A stretch of 64,000 nt of DNA from Pseudoalteromonas carrageenovora IAM 12662. GTDB taxonomy: Bacteria > Pseudomonadota > Gammaproteobacteria > Enterobacterales > Alteromonadaceae. Both the position numbers and the translations under genes were made by a program. The DNA is taken from assembly GCF_900239935.1 (NCBI RefSeq), contig NZ_LT965928.1, positions 3,057,520-3,121,519 on the forward strand. The letters are read 5' to 3'. Every line of letters starts with the position of its first letter. Position 1 is the stretch's first letter. Positions 1 to 7,664 of the stretch are shown in pieces. Under the pieces are notes generated by a model. The model was not told the origin of the DNA and did no database searches. It saw only the letters and a list, made by a program, of their open reading frames with translations.

Positions 1-2
1 TG

Positions 3-914
3 TATCGCCGTGGTGATGAATACAGTGAGTTTGATCAAACGACAGATCTATTTAGTGCTTTTTTAGGCCATTCAAAAGCACTCAGTGATAGTTGGACGCA
101 GCGCCTAACGCTTGGCTACGTAAACCAAGAAGACAGCTTTGAAGAGATTGACACTACCTTTGCCCCGCTTGCTCAAAACCGAAAGCTGAGTTATCCATAT
201 GTTAGCGGGCACTGGTTTGAAGACAGCTACATAAAAGTGCGTAACTTTGACAGTATTTCTCGCACTGAAGATCTTAATTTAGGCTGGAACATAAAAGCAC
301 TATTAGGCTATTCAGACGAGTCATTAAGTAACGACGACACCCGTGCCATTTACTCTTTTAAAGCTAAAAAAGCACATTTCACTACCGACAGAACACTATG
401 GCGTTTTAGCACTGAGCTTGATGGCTATTGGAATAAAGAACAAAAACAGCTAGAAAACTTTTTAGCCACCAGCCAAATACAATACTACTTAAACACCAGT
501 GTTGATCAGTCTTGGTATATTAAAGCTCGCGCGCAGTACGCTAAAAATTTAACCGCTGATAAACAGCTTACATTAGGCGGCGAAACAGGTTTGCGCGGCT
601 ACCCGATGGATTACCAACATGGCGATCGTAGCTTTTTAGTTAGTTTAGAAAAGCGCTATTACTGGGAGTATGATTTACTGCAACTATTTAAAGTGGGTGC
701 GGCAGGTTTTTTAGATGTTGGCCGCGCTTGGTTTAATAATGAAGATAACGGCGAGAACGACCATGTTTTAAAAAATATCGGTATTGGGCTGCGCTTAGCG
801 CCAAGCAGAGCAAACTCTGGCACCATGATCCATATTGATATTGCAGCGCCTCTTGATAGCTACGACGATGTTGATTCGGTGCAGTGGTTAGTTAGCGTCA
901 AAAACACCTTTTAA
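3..914 (+). CDS. Omp85/surface-antigen (D15) family outer-membrane beta-barrel protein, 3' part
   Basis: The reading frame is open from the window edge, so the gene is cut at its 5' side; the first in-frame GTG near 237 is internal. Alternating aromatic and polar beta-strands fill the visible part. The motif LGGETGLRGYP near position 575 is the conserved GxxGLRGY element of the Omp85/TpsB barrel, and AGFLDVGRAWF near 710 is a typical late barrel strand. The protein ends in phenylalanine (SVKNTF), the terminal signal recognised by the Bam machinery. The POTRA part would lie upstream, outside the window. Function is transport or insertion across the outer membrane. BamA and TamA are less likely because the barrel is shorter and diverged, so I assign the superfamily only. 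Confidence 0.8.
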   Translation, partial: YRRGDEYSEFDQTTDLFSAFLGHSKALSDSWTQRLTLGYVNQEDSFEEIDTTFAPLAQNRKLSYPYVSGHWFEDSYIKVRNFDSISRTEDLNLGWNIKALLGYSDESLSNDDTRAIYSFKAKKAHFTTDRTLWRFSTELDGYWNKEQKQLENFLATSQIQYYLNTSVDQSWYIKARAQYAKNLTADKQLTLGGETGLRGYPMDYQHGDRSFLVSLEKRYYWEYDLLQLFKVGAAGFLDVGRAWFNNEDNGENDHVLKNIGIGLRLAPSRANSGTMIHIDIAAPLDSYDDVDSVQWLVSVKNTF

Positions 915-984
915 ATAGCGAGTAGCATACGAAAGCGCTAAACTAGCACTTTAAACTCGCTTAAAAATAGTACGGGATCACACT

Positions 985-1557
985 TTGGAATTGTTCGAGC
1001 TTTTAGCGCTAATGGGTACGCAATATAAATTAATTGTCACCCTTATTGCCATTTTACTTTTTCCTCTTTTATTAAAAATAACTAAAAAGCTGCTCGAAAA
1101 AGCCATAAAAGGCAAAGTAGATATTCATCGTAAATTTAGAGCTGAGCTGTTATTAAAAATAATACTCGCGTTTGTAGTACTTTGCTTAGTGCTCATATTT
1201 TGGGGTATAGAGCTGCGCGGATTATTAGTTTTAGGCTCATCTTTGTTTGCTATGTTAGGGGTCGCTTTATTTGCAGCTTGGTCGTTACTAAGTAACCTTA
1301 CCGCCTTTTTATTAATGTTTATTCAAAACGACTTCCATGTTGGCTACTGGGTACGTATTGTTGATGGCGCAAACCATATAGAAGGACGTATTGTTGAATT
1401 AGGCTTAATGAACGTCGTGCTTGAGCATGTAGATGGGCACAGAGTTGTATACCCAAATAACCTCTTTGTTACTCGCCCTGTAATGGTATTAAAAAAAGAG
1501 CCTAAGCCCACTAAAGCGCCGGTAATTAAGCGTATTGTAGGCCCTAAAAAGACATAG
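985..1557 (+). CDS. Short MscS-like mechanosensitive channel family protein
   Basis: The protein has 190 residues with three hydrophobic segments (about 12-30, 55-75 and 80-112), followed by a soluble beta-rich part. Its motifs NDFHVGYWVRI, IEGRIVELGLMNV and VVYPNNLFVTRPV match the pore-adjacent beta domain of MscS-type channels, which senses or gates membrane tension. It is shorter than E. coli MscS (286 residues) and lacks most of the C-terminal cage, so it is a minimal family member. The start is TTG at 985, preceded by GGGAT; an in-frame ATG at 1012 is a possible alternative that would remove nine residues. The ions conducted, and whether it works as an osmotic valve, cannot be read from sequence. 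Confidence 0.72.
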   Translation: MELFELLALMGTQYKLIVTLIAILLFPLLLKITKKLLEKAIKGKVDIHRKFRAELLLKIILAFVVLCLVLIFWGIELRGLLVLGSSLFAMLGVALFAAWSLLSNLTAFLLMFIQNDFHVGYWVRIVDGANHIEGRIVELGLMNVVLEHVDGHRVVYPNNLFVTRPVMVLKKEPKPTKAPVIKRIVGPKKT

Positions 1558-1577
1558 TTTAAAAAGTCATATTCACA

Positions 1578-1616
1578 AAAAATCCGCAGTAGGTAAATTA
1601 CCTACTGCGGATTTTT
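1578..1616. terminator. Bidirectional rho-independent terminator
   Basis: A 19-bp perfect inverted repeat (arms 1578-1596 and 1598-1616) begins with five A and ends with five T, so it can stop transcription from both sides. It separates the MscS-like gene from the converging minus-strand rimK cassette. Confidence 0.9.
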
Positions 1617-1641
1617 AATACTTAGCTAACCACAATTAAGA

Positions 1642-2700
1642 CTAGTTATTTAGCTCAGCTGTTTTTAGTTCATCATCTAAATCATTTATTTCGTCAATAA
1701 AGTGCTCTAGTTGCTGCTCTACTAAGCTGTTGTCATTTGCAAAATAAGCAAGGTGGAATACCGCATCCCCTTCGTTTACTAATGGCATAGTTTGCTGACC
1801 AATTACAATACCGCCTTTAGGCGCTAAAAGCTCAAGCTCAGAGTCACCTAAAGGGCTACTTATATACGCCAGCACTTGGCCTTTTTCTACATGCTCACCA
1901 AGCGATACTTGCGCACGTACAATGCCATCCACTTCAGCACGTATCCAACTTGTAGAGCCTGCAATAATAGGATCGGGAAGTTTTTTAGGACGTTTGCCAC
2001 GGATCATTTTTAAATGACGCATCACATAATCCACCCCCTGCACACCTGCTGCTATGGCAATAGGATCAAAGCGTAGTGCTTCACCGGCTTCGTAAGTAAT
2101 AACGGGTATACCTAAGTTAGCGGCTTCACTTCTTAATGAGCCATTACGAAGGGATGCATTTATAACCGCTGGTGTGCCAAATGCTTTAGCCATATCCGCT
2201 GTTGCTTCATCTTCTAAATTAGCGCGTATTTGCGGTAAGTTAGTACGATGAATGGCACCCGTATGTAAATCAATAATGTGAGTACAATGTACCGCCACCT
2301 GTTTAAAAAACATATGTGCCATACGCCCAGCTAGCGATCCGCGCTCAGAGCCCGGAAAACTGCGGTTCATATCACGTCTATCGGGTAAATAACGCGATTT
2401 ATGAATAAAGCCAAACACATTAACAATAGGCACAGCAATTATGGTTCCGCGCAGTTGGTTTGCATCTATTTTAGAGAGCAGCTGACGCACAACTTCTACA
2501 CCATTTAGCTCATCACCATGAATAGCTGCACATACCATAAGCACAGGGCCTTCCATCACACCGTTAACCACCTCAATAGGAATATTGAGCGGTGAATGGG
2601 TGTAGAGTTTTGCAGCCTCTAAGGCAAGGGTTTTACGCTCACCTACGCCTACGCTTTCACCTAATAAGGTAAAAGCACGGTTAATTTTAACCTTTGCCAC
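1642..2700 (-). CDS. Succinylglutamate desuccinylase/aspartoacylase (AstE/AspA) family M14-type enzyme
   Basis: A zinc hydrolase of the AstE/aspartoacylase branch of the M14 carboxypeptidase superfamily. Visible motifs are [10 protein letters not shown] (His61 and Glu64, first zinc ligands), DMNRSFPG (substrate-binding arginine loop), IDLHTG (His146, third ligand) and TYEAGE (catalytic Glu204), numbered from the GTG start at 2700. The last 90 residues resemble the barrel-sandwich domain common in this branch. I prefer GTG 2700 because AAAGGAA lies ten bases upstream; the in-frame ATG at 2727 would translate that ribosome site. It overlaps the end of rimK by 14 bases, so the two are probably translationally coupled. 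It is not in an arginine-catabolic (ast) cluster, so the true substrate is unknown. Linkage to RimK suggests a C-terminal glutamate or peptide substrate, which is inference. Confidence 0.78.
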   Translation of the reverse strand: MAKVKINRAFTLLGESVGVGERKTLALEAAKLYTHSPLNIPIEVVNGVMEGPVLMVCAAIHGDELNGVEVVRQLLSKIDANQLRGTIIAVPIVNVFGFIHKSRYLPDRRDMNRSFPGSERGSLAGRMAHMFFKQVAVHCTHIIDLHTGAIHRTNLPQIRANLEDEATADMAKAFGTPAVINASLRNGSLRSEAANLGIPVITYEAGEALRFDPIAIAAGVQGVDYVMRHLKMIRGKRPKKLPDPIIAGSTSWIRAEVDGIVRAQVSLGEHVEKGQVLAYISSPLGDSELELLAPKGGIVIGQQTMPLVNEGDAVFHLAYFANDNSLVEQQLEHFIDEINDLDDELKTAELNN

Positions 2701-3592
2701 GAGTTGCTGTTCCTTTAATAGCAGCATTTTTCTCGATGAAGTCGATTACCATGCCCGCAATATCTTTACCTGTTGCTACTTCAATACCCTCAAGGCCTGG
2801 TGAAGAGTTAACTTCCATTACCAGTGGTCCACGAGATGAGCGAAGTAAATCAACACCCGCTACATTTAAGCCCATTGCTTTTGCTGCAGCTACAGCCGTT
2901 TTACGCTCCTCTGGTGTAATGCGTACAAGTGTAGCGCTACCACCACGGTGAAGGTTTGAACGGAACTCCCCCTCTTGAGCTTGGCGCTTCATGGCTGCTA
3001 TTACTTTATCACCTAATACAAAACAGCGAATGTCGGCACCGCCGGCTTCTTTAATATATTCTTGAACCATAATATTGGCTTTTAAGCCCATAAACGCTTC
3101 AATAACACTTTCAGCCGCTTTACGCGTTTCGGCAAGTACAACACCAATACCTTGTGTGCCTTCAAGTAACTTAATTACTACTGGTGCGCCGCCTACCATT
3201 TCAAGTAAGTCTTTAACGTCATCGGGTTTGCTTGCAAAACCGGTTACCGGCATACCTACGCCTTTACGCGAAAGTAACTGTAGCGAACGTAATTTATCGC
3301 GAGAACGTGAAATAGCCACCGATTCGTTAACAGGGTAAACACCCATCATTTCAAACTGACGTAATACAGAACAGCCATAAAATGTAACTGATGCACCAAT
3401 ACGCGGGACGATTGCGTCAAATTCTTTTAAGTTTTCACCGCGGTAGTGAATTTCTGGCTGCTCTGAGTTTATATTCATGTAACAACGAAGTGCATCAATC
3501 ACTTTAACTTCGTGACCACGCGCTTCCGCCGCCTCAATTAAGCGGCGAGTTGAATATAAATTTCTGTTGCGAGATAAAATACCAATTTTCAT
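2687..3592 (-). CDS. rimK: RimK, ribosomal protein S6--L-glutamate ligase (ATP-grasp)
   Basis: At 301 residues it is almost the length of E. coli RimK and aligns along its whole length from memory: [14 protein letters not shown] at the N-terminus, IPR-type segment [27 protein letters not shown] in the ATP-grasp lid, [14 protein letters not shown], and [15 protein letters not shown] with the metal-binding Glu/Asn near the C-terminus. RimK adds glutamates to the C-terminus of ribosomal protein S6, altering ribosome behaviour. ATG 3592 follows an AAGG site. It sits between a RimB-type protease gene (gap 10 bp) and the M14 gene (14-bp overlap), so the three form one transcription unit. Confidence 0.95.
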   Translation of the reverse strand: MKIGILSRNRNLYSTRRLIEAAEARGHEVKVIDALRCYMNINSEQPEIHYRGENLKEFDAIVPRIGASVTFYGCSVLRQFEMMGVYPVNESVAISRSRDKLRSLQLLSRKGVGMPVTGFASKPDDVKDLLEMVGGAPVVIKLLEGTQGIGVVLAETRKAAESVIEAFMGLKANIMVQEYIKEAGGADIRCFVLGDKVIAAMKRQAQEGEFRSNLHRGGSATLVRITPEERKTAVAAAKAMGLNVAGVDLLRSSRGPLVMEVNSSPGLEGIEVATGKDIAGMVIDFIEKNAAIKGTATRGKG

Positions 3593-3602
3593 AGTTAAAA
3601 CC

Positions 3603-4031
3603 TTAACTATCTAATAAATGAGATAAAGCCGGATCAACGACTATACGATTTTCCATGGCTGTACGCCCTAGTAACATTCTAAACTTCATTGTTGCTCTAC
3701 TCGTTAAAGTGACTTCTATTGGCCAGCTGTGCTGCCCTGCATGCAATGTTGTTTCTATAAAGTACCGTAACTCTTTTTGCCCACTAGAGCTGGTTACGGC
3801 CTTAATTTTTTTAACCTTTGCTTTGCAAGTAATGCGTGTTTGCTCATCGTCTTGCAAAGGCTGGGCTATAAATTTTACCCACTTTTCACCGTCTTCTTCG
3901 TACTCTTCAATGTTAATTGCATGAATACATGAAGTGCGGGCGCCAGTATCAACTTTTGCTTTAATCTTCTCGATGCCAAGCTCGGGTAAACTTAACCACT
4001 CACGCCAACCAACTGTGATCTTTGCTGTCAT
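3603..4031 (-). CDS. rimB: RimB-type retropepsin-like (putative ATP-dependent zinc) protease
   Basis: A 142-residue protein with [13 protein letters not shown] near residues 27-39: the Asp-Thr-Gly-Ala active-site loop of single-domain retropepsin-like proteases of the family annotated as ATP-dependent zinc protease (Pfam Zn_protease). [10 protein letters not shown] near the C-terminus corresponds to the second conserved I/L-L-G-R strand. One Asp loop per chain means that dimerisation would be needed for an aspartic-protease site. In pseudomonads RimB acts with RimA and RimK on ribosomal protein modification; I see no rimA here. ATG 4031 follows AAGGG. It is the first gene of the rimB-rimK-M14 unit. 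Confidence 0.82.
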   Translation of the reverse strand: MTAKITVGWREWLSLPELGIEKIKAKVDTGARTSCIHAINIEEYEEDGEKWVKFIAQPLQDDEQTRITCKAKVKKIKAVTSSSGQKELRYFIETTLHAGQHSWPIEVTLTSRATMKFRMLLGRTAMENRIVVDPALSHLLDS

Positions 4032-4221
4032 AAATGTGCCCTTAATAAAAAAGTGACTTATACGCTACGGGTGAAAAAACACCAACGAAATAAATTTATC
4101 TAGTCGATGAGTAAATTAAATTGATCTTTTTAGGTAACTCATCACACAATGCGCGCCTTGCTGATTAGTGCTATTAGCCGTTTTATTCAGCACAGAGGCT
4201 CTGCATATGTTTTTACAAAAT

Positions 4222-4253
4222 AAACTTAACTTATTAAAAATAAAGGTAAGTTT
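4222..4253 (+). promoter_or_regulatory. Inverted repeat overlapping a candidate zntB promoter
   Basis: Arms AAACTTAACTT (4222-4232) and AAGGTAAGTTT (4243-4253) pair with one mismatch. The right arm touches a plausible sigma-70 promoter: TTGTAA at 4252-4257, an 18-base spacer, and TATAGT at 4276-4281. It may be an operator or simply a leader hairpin. The remaining divergent spacer (4032-4318) shows no gene. Confidence 0.35.
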
Positions 4254-4281
4254 GTAAGCGACTAAGTAGATACACTATAGT
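4252..4281 (+). promoter_or_regulatory. Candidate sigma-70 promoter of zntB
   Basis: TTGTAA (4252-4257) and TATAGT (4276-4281) are 18 bases apart and lie about 40 bases upstream of the zntB ATG. The match is four of six at -35 and five of six at -10. It is predicted by eye only. Confidence 0.4.
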
Positions 4282-4318
4282 TAACAGTATTAAAAATATA
4301 CTATTTTGAGAATTAATT

Positions 4319-5290
4319 ATGATTAATGGTTTACTACATGCCCTTGTGCTTGATGAACAAGGCGGCGCACGCCCAATAGAAAGCACGAGTGAGTTAAATA
4401 ACTGGCAACCAGGCCAAGGTAAACTTTGGGTTCATATGGACTATAGCCAAAGCGAAGCTGTACAGTGGCTAAAATCACAATCTCATTTAACCGATTACGA
4501 ACTCGATTCTTTAATTGCAGATGAAACTCGCCCACGAATTACTGCTACAACAAATGGCCATATGCTATTTTTACGCGGTGTAAATTTAAACCCTGCGCAA
4601 AGCCCAGAGGACATGGTTTCAATTCGCTTATTCATTAGCGAAAATATCCTAATTACCACACGCAAACGTCGTTTGCTGTCTGTACAAGATATTATTGCCT
4701 CATTAAAAGCAAATAGCGGCCCTTGTAATATTTCAGAACTTGTATGCTCTATAACGCAAAAATTAACATCGCGCATGCAAAGCGTTATTGATTCACTCGA
4801 TGAAACACTAGACGAGTTTGAAGAAGAAATTGACGAGCCAAGCAAAAAGTTTGATAACCAAGGTTTATCGCAATTACGCCGTCAAACTATTGCTCTAAAG
4901 CGTTATTTAAAACCGCAAAAAGAAGCACTTAGCTCAATGGTAAATAACCACTACCCGTGGCTATTAGATGACGATAAAGCAAAGCTAAACGAAACCACTA
5001 ACTTACTTATTCGCTATTTAGAAGAGCTAGACAGTTCAATAGAACGTGCACAAATCATTCAACAAACCATTACCAACCAAGTGTCTGAACAATTAAATCA
5101 GCGCATGTATGTAATGTCGGTTGTGGCTGCATTATTTTTACCACTAGGCTTTTTAACTGGCCTGTTAGGTGTAAATGTAGGCGGTATACCAGGTACCGAA
5201 AACCCCTATGCATTTAGTGCATTTGTTATATTTTTGATTGTGCTTACAGGTGGTATTGGCGTTTACTTTAAAAATAAAAATTGGTTATAA
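4319..5290 (+). CDS. zntB: ZntB-type zinc transporter (CorA superfamily)
   Basis: A 323-residue CorA/ZntB-family inner-membrane transporter. A long acidic and helical cytoplasmic domain (1-255) precedes two transmembrane helices, about 263-284 and 299-319. The pore signature is GVN followed by VGGIPG just after TM1; ZntB proteins have G-x-N with hydrophobic surroundings, while classical CorA has GMN. The segment SMRxxI seen in the family is represented by RMYVMSVVAALF. The protein ends NKNWL, near the usual KxxWL end. ZntB mediates proton-linked zinc transport; direction and ion are known from the family and not from this sequence. The gene is a single unit, convergent with the alginate lyase gene. 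Confidence 0.85.
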   Translation: MINGLLHALVLDEQGGARPIESTSELNNWQPGQGKLWVHMDYSQSEAVQWLKSQSHLTDYELDSLIADETRPRITATTNGHMLFLRGVNLNPAQSPEDMVSIRLFISENILITTRKRRLLSVQDIIASLKANSGPCNISELVCSITQKLTSRMQSVIDSLDETLDEFEEEIDEPSKKFDNQGLSQLRRQTIALKRYLKPQKEALSSMVNNHYPWLLDDDKAKLNETTNLLIRYLEELDSSIERAQIIQQTITNQVSEQLNQRMYVMSVVAALFLPLGFLTGLLGVNVGGIPGTENPYAFSAFVIFLIVLTGGIGVYFKNKNWL

Positions 5291-5310
5291 ATTACAGACA
5301 CTTAAATATA

Positions 5311-5328
5311 GCCACTCAATTGAGTGGC
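5311..5328. terminator. Palindrome between convergent zntB and alginate lyase genes
   Basis: An 18-bp perfect palindrome, GCCACTCAATTGAGTGGC, lies between two converging genes. A good T-run is missing on both sides, so it is a weak terminator or an mRNA-end hairpin. Confidence 0.5.
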
Positions 5329-5345
5329 CATAATTAAGCGGCTAC

Positions 5346-6527
5346 TTAGTTTGTCTGACGGGTATAACTAACATTCGTCATTGTTACTTTAGACTCTGTA
5401 ATCCCTAAATCTTCAAAGCACTCTTTGAAAGAATCCGAATTACCAGATTCCCCGCACTCATCTAATGTATTAGGGTCTTGTGATTGCAGGTAATTACCAA
5501 ATTTAAAGTATGATTCTGAGTCATCTTCTACAGGTATACCAAATGAGCGACCTAGTGCGCTAACATCAACATCGCCATAGTTATTTTCAACACGAAGAGT
5601 AAACGAGCCACCACTAGTGATAGTACCAAGGGCAAATTTTTCTTCATTACCGCTGGTGTTACGCAGACGAACATAAACGTCAAAAACGCCATTTCCAGCT
5701 ACGCTGTCATCAAACCCAGATTCATCGGTATCTGAAACATACACTTTAGAGATTGTTCCAGTATCGCTAGCATGATGCTGCGAAATAATTGTTTTTCCGC
5801 CATCAGACATTTCAACTTTGACAGTGGCTTCAAAAACTTCATAGGTCTCAGTCATTGCAACGCGTGCACTTTCTTTAACTTTATATTCATGACGCCAGCC
5901 ATTTCCATTTGGAGTAATATGGCGAGCCTCCAAAGGAACAAACTCTAGAGTTTCACTATTTACTAATGGGTTAGGGTTATCCCCTTCGAGATCAAAAATA
6001 CTGCCATCAGTAATATTACTTGCTATACCGGTACCGCTGCCATTATCCGTCCCGCCACCAGTGTCAGTGCCACCACCGTTATCAGTACTACCTTGCACTA
6101 AAGAAAATGAATCAAATCGAACATCATCAGAACTATTATTATGCTTAGCAAATACTTGAAGCGCACTTTTACTTGCTGTAGTAAAAGTTTTAGTTACTTT
6201 GGTCCAAGAAGACGTATCAAATTTAGTATTTTTAAATAAGCCATCTAAATCATTGATACCAATTTGACCATTACCCAGCACATACGCACTCAATGTGTAC
6301 TCTGTATTTGGCTCAACATCCACAGTTTGATAAACACGGGCCGGGCTACCTTGAATTTTTAAAGACTTTGAACCTTGGTATGCATCTGAAGATAGCGCAG
6401 CAGGCTCTGTTTCATTCCAATTACTCCAGCCATCTTCAAAACCTGAATTTTCAATCGTTGCAGCGTGCGCAAAAGAAGTGCTTGCAGCAACTGCAGAGCA
6501 AATAAGTAACTTTTTAAATTTAACCAT
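5346..6527 (-). CDS. Secreted alginate lyase with N-terminal carbohydrate-binding module (PL7 superfamily, PL18-like)
   Basis: Residues 1-22 form a signal peptide (cut after SFAHA). Residues 24-145 are a beta-sandwich carbohydrate-binding-like domain (ENSGFEDGWSNW opening), 146-171 a Gly/Thr/Asp-rich linker, and 175-393 the beta-jelly-roll lyase. Catalytic candidates are Arg212 and Lys216 (WRHEYK), Gln250 and His252 (SQHH) and Tyr346 (YFKFGNY). Their spacing equals that of Arg219, Lys223, Gln257, His259 and Tyr353 recalled for aly-SJ02, a PL18 enzyme of Pseudoalteromonas. The reaction is beta-elimination of alginate (poly-mannuronate/guluronate) outside the cell. Four cysteines-or-fewer near the C-terminus (Cys358, Cys370) could form a disulfide. 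A strong AAAGGAA site precedes ATG 6527. No other alginate genes are nearby. Confidence 0.9.
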   Translation of the reverse strand: MVKFKKLLICSAVAASTSFAHAATIENSGFEDGWSNWNETEPAALSSDAYQGSKSLKIQGSPARVYQTVDVEPNTEYTLSAYVLGNGQIGINDLDGLFKNTKFDTSSWTKVTKTFTTASKSALQVFAKHNNSSDDVRFDSFSLVQGSTDNGGGTDTGGGTDNGSGTGIASNITDGSIFDLEGDNPNPLVNSETLEFVPLEARHITPNGNGWRHEYKVKESARVAMTETYEVFEATVKVEMSDGGKTIISQHHASDTGTISKVYVSDTDESGFDDSVAGNGVFDVYVRLRNTSGNEEKFALGTITSGGSFTLRVENNYGDVDVSALGRSFGIPVEDDSESYFKFGNYLQSQDPNTLDECGESGNSDSFKECFEDLGITESKVTMTNVSYTRQTN

Positions 6528-6636
6528 TATTTTTATTCCTTTAAATCTGAATAATAGACAACCTTACAGCTTAGCTTGGCGATAAATACCAAACTTAGAT
6601 CGCACAATGTAAACAGACCTTTAAATTCAACAAAAT

Positions 6637-6649
6637 TGGTAATAACAAA
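6637..6649. promoter_or_regulatory. Imperfect copy of the TTGGTA/TACCAA operator-like motif
   Basis: TTGGTAATAACAA lies 110-122 bases before the alginate lyase start and differs by a few bases from the perfect palindrome at 6679-6691. Its centre is 42 bases from the other, about four helical turns, so two dimers could sit on one DNA face. Confidence 0.4.
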
Positions 6650-6678
6650 GTGAAGTATAAAAAATAAAAAAACACAAA

Positions 6679-6691
6679 TTGGTATTACCAA
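6679..6691. promoter_or_regulatory. Perfect palindrome TTGGTATTACCAA, candidate GntR-type operator
   Basis: The 13-bp palindrome lies about 150 bases upstream of the alginate lyase start. It resembles the TTGGTATACCAA core bound by FadR-subfamily GntR regulators of uronate catabolism (ExuR/UxuR type). This makes control by an alginate- or uronate-responsive regulator plausible. The caution is that TACCAA words are frequent in intergenic DNA of this group. Confidence 0.45.
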
Positions 6692-7264
6692 AAATCCACC
6701 TAATCGGCAAAACAAGGCTATATTTTTTGTTACCAATATGTCAACAAGTTAATTGTTACTTAAAAAACTATAGAACCATTGAAGAAATAGAATTAAAAAA
6801 CAAAAAATCAATTAAAAAACAATCACATATAATAACAATGATTTCTATTTATACTTTGTAATAATTTTGAAATTTAAGAAAATAGTAGTACCTCAAACAA
6901 AAAGCCTTATTACCAATATTAAGCGTGCAACTTAATACTTTATGAATAAACACAATTATTTGCTGATAAAATTGTTATCAAGACAAGCTGGTCATACCAA
7001 TATAAATTAATGCAAGAGTAGTTATAAAGATAAACTTGAATGACTAAAATTTAAAAATATACACTTATATAATTTAAAAATTCAAAATATTAGATCAAAT
7101 AAATAATTCAAAAGTAAATTTTATATAAGAGGTTAACTTTTCAAATTAATAGGCTCTATTGAAATTAAAACGCTAAACAGGCGCTTTTTTTGACTGCTAA
7201 ACCCGACTCTAGATTCAACAAGTTTTTATCATATTAGATCAACACTCCCTGATTTAAGACACAA

Positions 7265-7297
7265 AAAAAGCGAGTATTTTTACAATACTCGCTTTTT
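7265..7297. terminator. Rho-independent terminator after rraB
   Basis: Perfect 14-bp arms (7265-7278 and 7284-7297) with loop TTTAC and A/T tracts at both ends. It acts for the minus-strand plsC-rraB unit and could also act in the other direction. Confidence 0.9.
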
Positions 7298-7328
7298 AAT
7301 TAATAGATCTAAACTTTAGTTAGCTGTA

Positions 7329-7664
7329 TCACTCTTGAAAGTAAGTGCCCCAACCGTCGTACTCAACGTCGCACTCAACAGCAAGTGCTGCTAGTTTATC
7401 AACGTCTTCCATAATTACGTCTACGTCTAGCTCAGCTTCTACTACTATGTCGAAGCTCCATATTTTGCTGCCGTCTTCAAGCTCAAGCTCTGCTGGCTCT
7501 TCAACATCGTAACCTAGTTTAAAAGCAGCCAATGCAGCTTGCTCTAGCTTAGGGAAGTCTTCACACACAAAATGGTGCTCTACTTCATAAAGTATTTCAG
7601 GATCTGATCCATCTTCAAGTAATGAACTTACGATGTCTTCACTTATTTCGCGCCAGTTTTCCAT
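7329..7664 (-). CDS. rraB: RraB family ribonuclease E inhibitor
   Basis: A 111-residue, strongly acidic protein with the RraB (DUF1260) pattern: ILYEVEHHFVCEDFPKLE, AAFKLGYDVEEPAELE and a C-terminal VECDVEYDGWGTYFQ. RraB binds the C-terminal half of RNase E and changes which transcripts are degraded. The start codon overlaps the plsC stop by one base (TAATG), implying translational coupling. No signal peptide or membrane segment. Confidence 0.9.
   Translation of the reverse strand: MENWREISEDIVSSLLEDGSDPEILYEVEHHFVCEDFPKLEQAALAAFKLGYDVEEPAELELEDGSKIWSFDIVVEAELDVDVIMEDVDKLAALAVECDVEYDGWGTYFQE

Larger units (their letters stand above)
6528..7264. other. AT-rich gene-free region upstream of the alginate lyase gene
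   Basis: About 740 bases without a credible gene on either strand: the short open frames here have no ribosome site and no protein-like composition. It holds several TACCAA half-sites (around 6590, 6643, 6685, 6731, 6914 and 6998). Two of these are parts of palindromes described separately. A weak hairpin with a T-run (7170-7190) may end an unknown transcript. Confidence 0.6.

Noticed and set aside
2694-3338. Two plus-strand open frames inside rimK
   Set aside because: They are antisense shadows of a fully conserved gene and show Ser/Ala/Pro-rich non-protein-like sequence.
3655-3924. Plus-strand open frame inside rimB
   Set aside because: Antisense shadow of the retropepsin-like gene.
6533-6736. 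67-residue open frame on the minus strand before the alginate lyase gene
   Set aside because: It overlaps the lyase leader and its operator-like sites, lacks a proper ribosome site, and its composition is that of AT-rich DNA read by chance.
6679-6861. 60-residue open frame on the plus strand in the AT-rich gap
   Set aside because: Lys/Ile/Asn-rich chance translation without a ribosome site or recognisable motif.
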